Assembly: GCA_046153945.1 (NCBI GenBank)
Contig: JBJXFF010000090.1
Location: forward strand, 38,691-102,690
Reading direction: 5' to 3'
DNA from: SXOA01 sp046153945
Lineage (GTDB): Bacteria; Planctomycetota; Planctomycetia; Pirellulales; Pirellulaceae
Length of the DNA stretch: 64,000 bases
Numbering within the stretch: position 1 is the first letter of the stretch; every line of letters begins with the position of its first letter. The position numbers and the translations under genes are program-made. The notes under the pieces are model-generated. The model had not been told where the DNA came from, did no database searches, and saw nothing but the letters and a program-made list of their open reading frames with translations. Shown piece after piece: positions 43,123-51,547 of the stretch.

Positions 43123-44010
43123 TTAAGAGAGCAGTTTATGCAAATGGAAATGGAACTTGCCAAGCTTGCCGCCGTAGTTGCCGGCTGTAATCGCCACGAT
43201 TCCTTCGCCGGCAGCGGCGCGGATGGCCAGGGTCATGGCGGCGGCGACCGCCTCTTCGCTGATGCCGTCGATCACGATTTCATAGGCGGCGTTGGTAGCG
43301 GGATGGAGCTTGCTCTCCACGCGGCCGCGCAGGGTCGGGCAGAAGGGGTCGGACGTGGAAGCGACGAGCCCCTTGTATTTCGAACCGACTTTGCTGCCGC
43401 TGCGGGCGACGCCGCCGGGAAAAGGGGTGATGGCCCCGCTGATGCCGGCGATGGCTTCCGTCCCGCGGCGGGCGGCGGCCAGGCCGGAGGTCTGGGACGT
43501 GGACTGGATGATGATGTTGCCGCCGGCGACCCCTTTTTCGATGCCGAGCGAGTCTTCGACCAGAAACTCGCCATCCATCACCGGAATTCGCCAGTAGCGG
43601 CGGCCCGCCACCTGTTTGCTCTTTTGAAAGCCGTCGCCGAAGAAGCGGATGTGCTTGCCGAGCGGGATTTTCGTCGCCGACTCCGGCAGCCCGTTGTAGA
43701 CCGCCGTGGAAGGGCAAGTCATCAGGCACTGCCCCGTCCGATTCGGCACCGCCTTCGAGAGGGCGTCGGTCGAGAAGCCAAAAACCAGGAGCGAAGCTCC
43801 CACGCGGCCGTCGGGCGTCTCCTGTGGAGAGAGCCGCCGCTCCACTCCCGTTTCGGCGTCGCAGGCAATGACCGAAGAGCTATACCCCGTGAATTCCCGC
43901 AGCCCCGCCTCCAGCCAGTACTCATCCGCAGCCGTCACAATCAGGCGGACATAGCGCATGCCGAAGGCTTCGGCGAAGGTATCTTCGATGAGAGTGCTGC
44001 CGAGTTGCAT
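43123..44010 (-). CDS. fhcD: Formylmethanofuran-H4MPT formyltransferase (FhcD/Ftr)
   Basis: A 295-residue homologue of formylmethanofuran:tetrahydromethanopterin N-formyltransferase, which moves a formyl group between H4MPT and methanofuran in C1 metabolism. Family features visible: N-terminal 'IEDTFAEAFGM', 'TAADEYWLEAGLREFTGYSSSVI', 'ETPDGRVGASLLVF', 'RTGQCLMTCPSTAVYNGL', 'SKYKGLVASTSDPFCPTL', and a C-terminal beta-rich 'GEGIVAITAGNYGGKLG'. Length is equal to archaeal Ftr (about 297). No fhcA, fhcB, mch or mtdB gene is in the window, so the rest of the pathway must be elsewhere. It lies 11 bases after the frameshifted gene region and 47 bases from ldh. Confidence 0.92.
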   Translation of the reverse strand: MQLGSTLIEDTFAEAFGMRYVRLIVTAADEYWLEAGLREFTGYSSSVIACDAETGVERRLSPQETPDGRVGASLLVFGFSTDALSKAVPNRTGQCLMTCPSTAVYNGLPESATKIPLGKHIRFFGDGFQKSKQVAGRRYWRIPVMDGEFLVEDSLGIEKGVAGGNIIIQSTSQTSGLAAARRGTEAIAGISGAITPFPGGVARSGSKVGSKYKGLVASTSDPFCPTLRGRVESKLHPATNAAYEIVIDGISEEAVAAAMTLAIRAAAGEGIVAITAGNYGGKLGKFHFHLHKLLS

Positions 44011-44057
44011 GCGACTATCATGGCGGCATCCCCCGCCATTGCCAAGATGTGGATTCG

Positions 44058-44990
44058 TTAGGTTCCCAGTTGTTCCGCCGCGGACGCGATGACCTGGGCG
44101 CTGCTTTGTAGGGCGGCCTGTTCCTCGGAAGTCAGACTGGGGCGGAGCGTGGAGATGATCCCTTCGCGGCCGAGAATGCGAGGGAGCGAGAGGCTGATGG
44201 ACGCGAACTCAGGAATGTCGCCACACGGCGAGGAAATGGTGTAAACGCCCCGCTCGTCGCTGCGAATCGCTCGCACCAGGCGGCTGATGCCGGCGCCGAT
44301 GCCGAAATAGGTCGCCCCTTTCCCTTCAATAATGCGATAGGCGGCTCGGCGGACGCCGTCGTCGATCCTCTGACGTACTGCTTCGCTCAAACTGCGGCCG
44401 GTCTGCTGCGCGAAGTCTTCCAGCGGAATTCCGCCGGCTCGGGCGCTCGACCAGGCGAGAACTTCTGAATCGCCATGCTCCCCCAGGACATAGGCATGCA
44501 CGGACTGCGGTGCTAAACCCAAATGCTCACCGAGGAGAGCCCTGAAGCGGGCCGTATCGAGTATTGTTCCGGAGCCGATTACGCGGCCAGTCGGCAATTT
44601 GGTCATCCGCGCGACCATGAGCGTAATCAGGTCTACGGGATTCGACGCAACCAGCAGAATGGCATCCGGCGCGGCCGAAAGAACTTTTCCGGTGACGTCG
44701 GCAAAGACCTTGGCGTTGCGCTGCAGGAGTTGCAGCCGAGTTTCTCCCTGCTTTTGCCCGACGCCGCAGGCGAGGACCACGACTTCCGCGCCGGCCAGAT
44801 CGGAATAGCCCCCAGCCGAGATTCGGACGGGGTAGGAGAAGGAGGTGGCATGCAGGATGTCCTCCGCCTGAGCGCGGGCCAGCTTCTCGTTCAGGTCGAC
44901 GAGGACAATTTCGTTGGGGACACCTTGCAGCGTCATGGCATACGCCGCGGAGCTGCCGACAAACCCGCAGCCGACGATACCGACTTTCAT
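44058..44990 (-). CDS. ldh: L-lactate dehydrogenase
   Basis: A 310-residue NAD-dependent lactate/malate dehydrogenase family enzyme. The Rossmann loop G-C-G-F-V-G is at residues 7-12, followed by Asp32 for NAD. The active-site loop is G-Q-K-Q-G-E-T-R. Gln79 corresponds to the specificity residue Gln102 of lactate dehydrogenases; malate dehydrogenases have Arg. Arg85 is the catalytic Arg. H172 in 'GEHGDSEV' is the proton acceptor. RBS GAAAGGAGG is seven bases ahead of the ATG. It interconverts pyruvate and lactate, and is downstream of the sigma-factor terminator. Confidence 0.92.
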   Translation of the reverse strand: MKVGIVGCGFVGSSAAYAMTLQGVPNEIVLVDLNEKLARAQAEDILHATSFSYPVRISAGGYSDLAGAEVVVLACGVGQKQGETRLQLLQRNAKVFADVTGKVLSAAPDAILLVASNPVDLITLMVARMTKLPTGRVIGSGTILDTARFRALLGEHLGLAPQSVHAYVLGEHGDSEVLAWSSARAGGIPLEDFAQQTGRSLSEAVRQRIDDGVRRAAYRIIEGKGATYFGIGAGISRLVRAIRSDERGVYTISSPCGDIPEFASISLSLPRILGREGIISTLRPSLTSEEQAALQSSAQVIASAAEQLGT

Positions 44991-45026
44991 GCCTGCCTCC
45001 TTTCGTGCCCGTCTCTCTCCACAAGC

Positions 45027-45060
45027 AAAAACAGCCCAGGAGCTTTCACTCCCAGGCTGT
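45027..45060 (-). terminator. Terminator of the main sigma factor gene
   Basis: On the minus strand: ACAGCCTGGGAG, loop TGAAAG, CTCCTGGGCTGT, then TTTTTG. The stem pairs six plus four base pairs around a two-base mismatch. It lies about 120 bases after the sigma-factor stop. Confidence 0.7.
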
Positions 45061-45089
45061 CTTTCTCAAAACCGTGTTTTGCGTGGCGA

Positions 45090-45171
45090 CACGCGGCCTC
45101 GCGTGTCCGCCTCAATATGCCGGCCTTAAAATGTCAGCCTCATTCAAGAAGCCTGCACGCGAGGCCGCGTG
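45090..45171. repeat. 16-bp perfect inverted repeat with palindromic arms
   Basis: CACGCGGCCTCGCGTG (45090-45105) and CACGCGAGGCCGCGTG (45156-45171) are exact reverse complements, and each is itself largely self-complementary (CACGCG / CGCGTG). It separates the sigma-factor stop from its terminator. Confidence 0.75.
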
Positions 45172-45180
45172 AGGCTACGA

Positions 45181-46752
45181 TTAATCCAAGAAGCCAACCA
45201 ACTCCTGGCTCCTGCTGGGCTGCTGGAGTTTGCGGACGGCTTTGGCTTCGATCTGCCGAATTCGTTCGCGGGTGACTTTGAAAATGTGGCCGACTTCTTC
45301 CAGCGTGTAGCTGTAGCCATCGCCGAGGCCGTAACGGAGCTTGATGATTTCCCGTTCGCGGTAGGACAAGGTCTTGAGGACCTTGTTGATCCGTGTCCGG
45401 AGCATCTCTTGCCCCGCGCCGATGGAGGGTGCCTCCACGGTGCCGTCGGGGAGCAAGTCGCCGAAATGGCTATCCTCGCTGTTGCCGACCGGCCGATCAA
45501 GGCTGATCGGATAGCGGCTCATGGCGAGCACGCGGCGGGCTTCGTCGACCGTGGTCTTGGCTCGACGAGCTGTTTCTTCGAGCGTTGGCTCACGACCGAG
45601 CTCTTGCAGCAATTGCCGCGAGACATTCCGTACGCGGCTCATGGTTTCCACCATGTGGACCGGAATGCGGATGGTGCGGCTCTGGTCGGCCACGGCCCGC
45701 GTGATGGCCTGACGAATCCACCAGGTGGCATAGGTGCAGAACTTGAAGCCGCGGCGGTATTCGAACTTGTCCACCGCCCGCATCAAGCCGGCGTTCCCTT
45801 CCTGAATCAAGTCCAGGAACGAAAGGCCGCGGTTGCGGTATTTCTTGGCAATGGAGACGACGAGCCGCAGGTTGCCTTCGGAAAGTTCCCGTTTGGCCCG
45901 CTGGTAATCGGTGTAAACGGCTTTCAGGGTTTCCACGCGCTTGCGGAGACTGCTGGGGGTTTCCTGCGTGGCGACCAGGATGTTGCGGAATTCGCTGACC
46001 CAGGGCTTCCGCTCGGCGGGGGCACCCTTGTCTTTGGCGTGGGCCTCGATTTTGCAGCGGAGCTCGGTGAGCCGGCAGGAGAAGTCCTCAAGCTGGCGAA
46101 TCATCTGCTCGATCCGCTGGGTACGGAGACCGAGTTCTTCCACCAGGCGAACCGCCCGGCGGCGGCGGCGCGAGAGCCGTTTCCAAGCCGCTTCCCGTTT
46201 CTTACGGGGATTGGATTTGCCCAATGCGGTCAAGTAGTCCTTGCGATTCCGCTTGAGCAGAATCTCCAGCGTTCGCAAGTTGTGCGGCAGCCGTCCGAGA
46301 ATCTGGTCTTTCTCCAGCTTATCGGTAACGGAGACTTGCACGGTGCGGTCGAAGGGGAGTTCCCCTTCATGCACGCGCTTGAGGATTTTGAAGGCTTGCT
46401 GGATCACATAGTCGCATTCCAGCAGCTTGGTGCGGAAGCGGCGGCGAGTGACTTCGATTTTTTTGGCCAGGAAGATTTCCTGGGCCCGGGTGAGCAAGGG
46501 GATCTCACCCATCTGCGTCAGGTACATGCGGACCGGGTCATCCGACCACGATTCCGCTTCGTCGCTGAGCGAGCTGAGGATGTCTTCTTCCAACTTGACG
46601 GGAGCGTCGGCATCGGCGGCATCAGCCGTCTCGAGGTCTTCGCCCTCTTCGAGGTCGAGCTCGGCGACGGCTTGGGCGGCAAAGCCCTCTTCTTCGTCCG
46701 GCGCACGGGCTACGGCTTCTTCGTCAAATTCTTCGAGGAGCGGGTCGTACAA
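45181..46752 (-). CDS. rpoD: RNA polymerase primary sigma factor (RpoD/sigma70)
   Basis: Residues up to about 523 when started at TTG 46752, which has GGAG eight bases upstream; the open frame reaches a GTG at 46854 without such a signal. An acidic N-terminus of about 60 residues precedes region 1.2 ('DDPVRMYLTQMGEIPLLTRAQE'), a nonconserved insert, then region 2 ('LRLVVSIAKKYRNRGLSFLDLIQEGN', 'FEYRRGFKFCTYATWWIRQAITRAV'), region 3 and region 4 ('TLEEVGHIFKVTRERIRQIEAKAVRKL'). The full 2.1-4.2 set identifies a primary or closely related sigma factor. A terminator lies behind it. Confidence 0.93.
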   Translation of the reverse strand: MYDPLLEEFDEEAVARAPDEEEGFAAQAVAELDLEEGEDLETADAADADAPVKLEEDILSSLSDEAESWSDDPVRMYLTQMGEIPLLTRAQEIFLAKKIEVTRRRFRTKLLECDYVIQQAFKILKRVHEGELPFDRTVQVSVTDKLEKDQILGRLPHNLRTLEILLKRNRKDYLTALGKSNPRKKREAAWKRLSRRRRRAVRLVEELGLRTQRIEQMIRQLEDFSCRLTELRCKIEAHAKDKGAPAERKPWVSEFRNILVATQETPSSLRKRVETLKAVYTDYQRAKRELSEGNLRLVVSIAKKYRNRGLSFLDLIQEGNAGLMRAVDKFEYRRGFKFCTYATWWIRQAITRAVADQSRTIRIPVHMVETMSRVRNVSRQLLQELGREPTLEETARRAKTTVDEARRVLAMSRYPISLDRPVGNSEDSHFGDLLPDGTVEAPSIGAGQEMLRTRINKVLKTLSYREREIIKLRYGLGDGYSYTLEEVGHIFKVTRERIRQIEAKAVRKLQQPSRSQELVGFLD

Positions 46753-46945
46753 GGGGAGTACTCCTACACCAGTTAGGCGGAAAGGGGCAGCGAAATTACG
46801 ATAAGGGCCAGAACGAGCCGGCATGCGCCCCACAGCGGCTGCGGGAAGCAGCACGGGAGTTGGTTCGGGCGGCGGACAAGGTCGGGCATGGATCTAGTTA
46901 CGGTCAACAGCAGGCTTGGGTGCGTGCAATTTTTCAGGCGAAACA

Positions 46946-46986
46946 ATTCTAACACCCTTATGTGATTTGTCTGGAGGAACTGACAA
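46946..46986 (-). promoter_or_regulatory. Candidate promoters of rpoD
   Basis: Two overlapping possibilities on the minus strand: CAGACA (46968-46973), 16 bp, TAGAAT (46946-46951); and TTGTCA (46981-46986), 17 bp, ACATAA (46958-46963). Both lie about 195-235 bases before the chosen start. They are assigned by eye only. Confidence 0.25.
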
Positions 46987-47590
46987 ATTGGTAAGAAATT
47001 ACGCATGCGGTTAGTTTGCCGCGGCACGTTAACGCTTACCTCACACAATCAGTCTTCCGGACTGCCACACTCACGCACTTTCGGCACGCGGAACAAAAAC
47101 GCCAAAACGAAAGTGGTAAGGGTGAAGGAAGATTTACCGGCGGCATCCCTGTATGGACCGGCACGACGCTTGGAAATACCACCCTGCTCCGCAGGGGAAA
47201 CAATCGCGCTTCTTGGACAATCCACGAAGCCGTTCTCTCATCTCTCAATTCCAATCGTCAACCGCTTCAGCCTCAGCGACATGTCCAAAGGTAGGGGGGG
47301 AGGGACGTGCGTCGCAGCTTGGTAGCGGTTGTTCCAATTGTAGCTACGGGATTGGCAGGGTCTAGGGTCTAATACACGGAAAAATACCGGATATTCGGGC
47401 GAGCCAACGCGCAGCGAAATGGGAACAGGGCGTGACTGCATCTGCCTTGGGGCCTGGTCTGCGGATGCTTGCGGCAGGTTCCTTAGACGGCTAGCATAAG
47501 GGAGCAATTCACGGGTTGGCAGCGCGGGGGGACTCGCCACCATACGTCGAATTTGACCGCATTCTTTCTCCTCTGCTGTTCACGTAAACT
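46987..47590. other. Gene-free stretch of about 600 bp between rpoD and the SDR gene
   Basis: No coding frame with family character, no tRNA or tmRNA landmarks, and no long inverted repeat were found. A short stem GTAGC / GCTAC occurs near 47324-47348, and a duplicated TAGGGTC word near 47363-47375. It may hold the promoters of both neighbours. Confidence 0.4.
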
Positions 47591-48385
47591 ATGGCTGGTA
47601 TTGATCTTCGCGGTTTTGTCGCGCTGGTGACCGGGGCCAGCCTGGGGATTGGCCGGGCAACCGCAATTGCCCTGGGAAAGGCGGGGGCCAACGTCGGCGT
47701 TAACTACCGCTCCAACCAGGAAAAAGCCCAGGAAGTGGTGGACGAAATCCGCAAGGCGGGTTCGGACGCCATTCTGTTGCCCGCGGATGTTGCCGACCAA
47801 TCGGCTGTCGAAAAAATGGTGGCTGAAACAGCCGCGAAATTTGGGAAACTGGACATTGCGGTCAGCAATGCCGCTTACAGCGACCGGGATCGCTTTTTCG
47901 AGGCGGACATGGCCGGCTTTCGCCGCACGGTGGATGTGACCATGTGGGGAGCCTTCTATTTGATGCGGGCCGCAACCCAACAGATGATCAAACAGGGGGG
48001 TGGCGGCAACATTTGCCTCGTCAGTTCCCCGCATGCCTTTATTCCCGCTCCCCGGGCCATGGCCTACAACATGTCCAAGGCGGCACTGGAGCACATGGCC
48101 CGGACCGCTGCCATTGAAGTGGCCGAATATCGCGTCCGAATCAACATCATCCAGCCCGGGTGGACCGACACGCCAGGGGAGCGAAAATTCGCCAGTGAGG
48201 AGACATTGCAGACCGCCGGAGCCAAAATCCCGCTCGGCCGGCTGGGAACTTCCGAGGAAGTTGCCCGCAGCATTCTGTTCCTGACGGATCCGGCCAATGA
48301 CTATATGACCGGAGCGTGCCTGCTGGTGGACGGAGGCATCAGCCTCCCCTGGTGGGCGAATCGGGGGTCAGCAGCTCCCGCATAA
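47591..48385 (+). CDS. Short-chain dehydrogenase/reductase (SDR)
   Basis: A 264-residue classical SDR. Cofactor motif T-G-A-S-L-G-I-G is at residues 14-21, N-A-A at 93-95, catalytic Ser at about 145, and Y159-x-x-x-K163. 'PGWTDTPGE' follows the active site, and the C-terminal 'YMTGACLLVDGG' is typical of the glucose 1-dehydrogenase / 3-oxoacyl-ACP reductase-like subgroup. The N-Y-R after the first beta-alpha-beta unit suggests an NADP(H) preference. Substrate is unknown. It is monocistronic, 44 bases before a zinc-ribbon protein gene. Confidence 0.9.
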   Translation: MAGIDLRGFVALVTGASLGIGRATAIALGKAGANVGVNYRSNQEKAQEVVDEIRKAGSDAILLPADVADQSAVEKMVAETAAKFGKLDIAVSNAAYSDRDRFFEADMAGFRRTVDVTMWGAFYLMRAATQQMIKQGGGGNICLVSSPHAFIPAPRAMAYNMSKAALEHMARTAAIEVAEYRVRINIIQPGWTDTPGERKFASEETLQTAGAKIPLGRLGTSEEVARSILFLTDPANDYMTGACLLVDGGISLPWWANRGSAAPA

Positions 48386-48428
48386 AGGGGTCGAACCCAA
48401 TGTCCCCGGCCGGCGTAAAACACCCACT

Positions 48429-48983
48429 ATGAAAGCTGTTTACCTACTCCCCTGTTCGTGCGGCAAGAAGGTCCGGGTCGATGCTGGCCAGGCAGGGGCC
48501 AAGGTCGACTGCGAATGCGGCCAGCAACTGGCGGTTCCCACGTTTCGAGGGCTGCGTAATCTGGAAGTGGATGGAACTGCGACGGCACTTGCAAAAGAGG
48601 GCCAGAAAGCTCCCTGGAACGTTCAGCGGGGAGTTTTGTTCTCTTTTGGACTGCTCGTTACGGTGGTGGCTTTCAGCATTTCTAGCTTTCACTTGTACAA
48701 ATACTCTCTCTTGAGGGATGGAGGAGAGAGCTGGAAAAAGTCACACCTGGAAGAAATGAGCCATGGTGTTGAGCACTTGTCTCCCGTCGAGGTCTTGGCG
48801 GAGTTCCAGGAAATGTCGAAGAAAGGATTGACCGTGGATGGCATCCCGCCATGGGCTATGATCACTTCGATGCGAGATACAAGTATTCGGTGGCTCGCGG
48901 TTTCCTTGGCGGTGCTGGCAGTGGGCTTGGTTTCTCTGGGTGCCTCGCTCATTGGCATCCGGCGGCCAAAAAAGTCGCCGTGA
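48429..48983 (+). CDS. Zinc-ribbon protein with two membrane segments
   Basis: A 184-residue protein. The N-terminus has a zinc ribbon (Cys9, Cys11, Cys28 and Cys30, in CSCGKK and CECGQQ). Membrane segments lie at about 68-88 and 152-176, and the region between them is hydrophilic and extracytoplasmic. The ribbon resembles the N-terminal ribbons of many planctomycete membrane proteins. Function is unknown. It is convergent with the DUF420 gene, with seven bases between the stops. Confidence 0.7.
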   Translation: MKAVYLLPCSCGKKVRVDAGQAGAKVDCECGQQLAVPTFRGLRNLEVDGTATALAKEGQKAPWNVQRGVLFSFGLLVTVVAFSISSFHLYKYSLLRDGGESWKKSHLEEMSHGVEHLSPVEVLAEFQEMSKKGLTVDGIPPWAMITSMRDTSIRWLAVSLAVLAVGLVSLGASLIGIRRPKKSP

Positions 48984-48990
48984 TGAGGCG

Positions 48991-49536
48991 TTAGACGGCC
49001 CGCGATGCGACAAACGCCAGGTAATAGAAGGTTCCTCCGGTAATGGCGGTCATGAACATGCCACCGGCGGCGAGCCAGGCCCACTTGGAATGCGCATGGC
49101 TATGTTCGCCGGGGATCGGCGGCGAGGGAAACTTCCTCAGCGCCTGCACAATGACGAATATCCACAGCAGCAGCGTCGGAACGGCAAAGCAAAGATGGAT
49201 GATGAGCGCCAGGCCGGCGACGCTCGTCCATTTCCTTGTCGCGTCAAAGTACGGCGAATCCTTTGCCAGGTCTTCCCATTCCGTAAAGAACCGCATGTCG
49301 ATTTCAAACGCCAGCACGGCAATCAGCAGCACAGTTCCCAGGATCAGGTTGATGAGCTTGTGCTGGGCGTACTTCTTCTGTTTCACCAGGTAGATGCTCA
49401 GCGCCAAAAGCGGCAGCACAGCGAACATCGCCAGAAAGACGACGTCCAGCATCAGGGAGCCGCGAGTGCCGAGAAAGCCGCTGGACTGGGCGAAAAGTAG
49501 CAACGAGTGACTCGCATAAGCGTCGTTTTCAGTCAT
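48991..49536 (-). CDS. DUF420 membrane protein
   Basis: A 181-residue protein with about five membrane segments (near 28-48, 57-79, 92-124, 137-158). The central 'KKYAQHKLINLILGTVLL' and 'EIDMRF' then 'LIIHLCFAVPTLLLWIFV' match DUF420 (PF04238; CtaM-like). Such proteins occur near cytochrome oxidase genes and may help in heme-copper oxidase assembly. Here it is the last gene of a four-gene operon and overlaps the epimerase stop by four bases (ATGA). Confidence 0.82.
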   Translation of the reverse strand: MTENDAYASHSLLLFAQSSGFLGTRGSLMLDVVFLAMFAVLPLLALSIYLVKQKKYAQHKLINLILGTVLLIAVLAFEIDMRFFTEWEDLAKDSPYFDATRKWTSVAGLALIIHLCFAVPTLLLWIFVIVQALRKFPSPPIPGEHSHAHSKWAWLAAGGMFMTAITGGTFYYLAFVASRAV

Positions 49537-50588
49537 GAAGAAGATTCTAGCGGATTCCGCCCCTCTTCTAATAGCCGCACTCCGCTGCCGTATTCGGCGG
49601 AGTAGTGGCAAAGACCGCGGACGACCTTGGCTCCGTCAGCGATATCTTTGCCCAGCAGCACCGCGCCGTCCATGTCGACGTAGTCGAGCAGGGGCAAGAG
49701 CTGGGCGATGGCGGAGATGCCGACGGTCGATTCGGTCATGCAGCCGACCATGACTTTGAGTCCAAGCTGGCGGGCCTTGGCAATCATCCGACGGGCGGGA
49801 GTCAGGCCGCCGCATTTGACCAGCTTGATATTGATCCCGTGGAACAGTCCGGCGCATTTCTCTACGTCGCTTTCCACAATGCAACTTTCGTCGGCGATGA
49901 TTGGGAGGGCTGATTCGCGGCAGACGCGGCGGTAGTCGTCCCACTTATCAGCCGGCAGCGGCTGTTCAATGAACTCGACGCCGAGGTCTTTGAGGAGCGG
50001 GGCGTTGGCGATGGTTTGGTCGGCCGTCCAGCCGCAGTTGGCGTCGACGCGGAAGGTGGCGGAAGTATGCTTACGCAATTCGCGCACGATCTCGATATCA
50101 CGGTCGGTGCCGAGCTTAATCTTGTAGATTGGCCAATCGGGAAACTCTGCCAGCTTGGCGACCATGACGTCGATCTTGTCGATGCCGAGGGTGTAGTTAG
50201 AGGCGGGATTTTTTTCTGTCGATAATCCCCAAGCCTCGTGGACCTTCTTCCCTTGAAGCTTTCCCCACAGGTCATACGCCGCCTGATCGAGAGCGCACAA
50301 AGCAAAGGGGTTATCCTTCAGACGCGGAGCAAGGTGATCCCAAAAGCGCGCCGGGTCGTCAACCAGCACATCGGCGGCTGCGATGACTTCGCTCGCCACC
50401 GAGGCGACAGCCTGGGCCATGCTCTCGATCGTAAAGCCGTAATATTTGTTGGAGGTCGTTTCTCCATAGCCGCGCTTCCCCCCATGTTCCAGCTCCACCA
50501 CCAGCGACGGCTGGCTGGTGATGGTTTCGCGGGAGATGGTGAAGGTGTGCCGCAGCGGCAAGTCGTAAGCATGGAGGCGGAGTTTCAT
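49533..50588 (-). CDS. L-Ala-D/L-Glu (dipeptide) epimerase
   Basis: A 351-residue enolase-superfamily enzyme. The barrel catalytic Lys is in 'IYKIKLG' (K-x-K), metal ligands are Asp in 'RVDANCGW', Glu in 'FIEQPL' and Asp in 'IIADESC', and the second Lys is in 'INIKLVKCGG'. The N-terminal capping domain reads 'HTFTISRETIT', as in L-Ala-D/L-Glu epimerases that act on murein peptides. Substrate specificity within the family is variable. It is translationally coupled to the WD40 gene before it and to the DUF420 gene after it by ATGA overlaps. Confidence 0.88.
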   Translation of the reverse strand: MKLRLHAYDLPLRHTFTISRETITSQPSLVVELEHGGKRGYGETTSNKYYGFTIESMAQAVASVASEVIAAADVLVDDPARFWDHLAPRLKDNPFALCALDQAAYDLWGKLQGKKVHEAWGLSTEKNPASNYTLGIDKIDVMVAKLAEFPDWPIYKIKLGTDRDIEIVRELRKHTSATFRVDANCGWTADQTIANAPLLKDLGVEFIEQPLPADKWDDYRRVCRESALPIIADESCIVESDVEKCAGLFHGINIKLVKCGGLTPARRMIAKARQLGLKVMVGCMTESTVGISAIAQLLPLLDYVDMDGAVLLGKDIADGAKVVRGLCHYSAEYGSGVRLLEEGRNPLESSS

Positions 50589-51538
50589 TCCCGCTTTATC
50601 CCATCCAGGCTGACCGAGTGCAACTCTCCCCGTTCATCACCGATAACTGCATGCGAGCCAGTGGGAGAGACCGCCAGCGATGTCAGCCAGTTATCGCCAA
50701 TCTTTTTTTCGAGGACGACGTGGAGGGTCTGCCAATCAATGACCCGCACATATCCATCGGTGCCGGCTACGGCGACACTTTCGCCATCAGGGAGCCAGCG
50801 GACACCGAGTACCGGTGATGGAACGCGAGCAAACCGCACCAGCCGTCCGTTGCCAGGCTGCCAGAAACGGACCGTCTTATCTTGTCCGGCGGAAGCGACC
50901 ACCGGCAATTCCGCCTTTTTTGAGGGGCGAATCGCCAGGTCGGCCACCGCAGCCGTGTGATTGTCGAGTGAGCGAATGGGACGAGCAGTAGCGGCATCGA
51001 ATATGCGAATCGTTTGATCCCGGCCAGCCGAGAGTAGAAGCTCCTTCGTCGCCGAAGCTTCAACTTGAGGAGTAAACAGCACGGACAGCACGGCAGCGGA
51101 ATGATCGGTGATTTCCTTGGTCTTCCCACTTGCCAGGTCGTGCAGCCGCACGGTCTTATCCGCGCAGGCCATTGCCAGCGATTTGCCGTCGGGGCTCCAG
51201 GCGACGCCGTAGACCACGTCCTTTCCCGCTTCGACCCGCTGTACCGACTTCATTCCTGGCCACTCCACGATCTCCACGCCCCCTTTCTCTTGTGGGTCGC
51301 CACCCGCAATTGCCAGCCGAGAGGCATCGGGAGAAAACGCGAGGTCATGCAGGTGCGAAAACGGCGGCTTGGCCCGCTCTACCAACTTCAGTTCCGGCCA
51401 GGAGTAGATGGTCACGCCCCTTTGCGAAGCCGCCACAATGCTCTTGCCATCTGGAGCGAAAACAATTGCGGTGACGGGCGCGGCCGGCTCCGCCGAGAGA
51501 ATACTTGCGGCAATGAGCAGAAAATAGGAGGCCAGCAT
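50585..51538 (-). CDS. Secreted WD40-repeat protein
   Basis: A 317-residue protein with a signal peptide at residues 1-16. About six WD40-type blades follow: 'AIVFAPDGKSIVAAS', 'DLAFSPDASRLAIAGG', 'GVAWSPDGKSLAMACADKTVRL', 'LLLSAGRDQTIRIFD', 'VVASAGQDKTVRFW', 'GTDGYVRVIDW'. It could be a scaffold in the periplasm. The start lies nine bases after the rhomboid stop, with AAGGA right before the ATG; the stop overlaps the epimerase start. Confidence 0.88.
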   Translation of the reverse strand: MLASYFLLIAASILSAEPAAPVTAIVFAPDGKSIVAASQRGVTIYSWPELKLVERAKPPFSHLHDLAFSPDASRLAIAGGDPQEKGGVEIVEWPGMKSVQRVEAGKDVVYGVAWSPDGKSLAMACADKTVRLHDLASGKTKEITDHSAAVLSVLFTPQVEASATKELLLSAGRDQTIRIFDAATARPIRSLDNHTAAVADLAIRPSKKAELPVVASAGQDKTVRFWQPGNGRLVRFARVPSPVLGVRWLPDGESVAVAGTDGYVRVIDWQTLHVVLEKKIGDNWLTSLAVSPTGSHAVIGDERGELHSVSLDGIKRE

Positions 51539-51547
51539 TCCTTCACT

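Noticed and set aside
45169..46776. Plus-strand open frame of 535 codons
   Set aside because: Antisense to rpoD; no domains.
47005..47325. 106-codon frame between rpoD and the SDR gene
   Set aside because: No family features, and several overlapping frames of similar quality exist.
48387..48400. GGGTCGAACCC-like sequence resembling a tRNA T-arm
   Set aside because: No cloverleaf or acceptor stem around it; it is part of a short palindrome.
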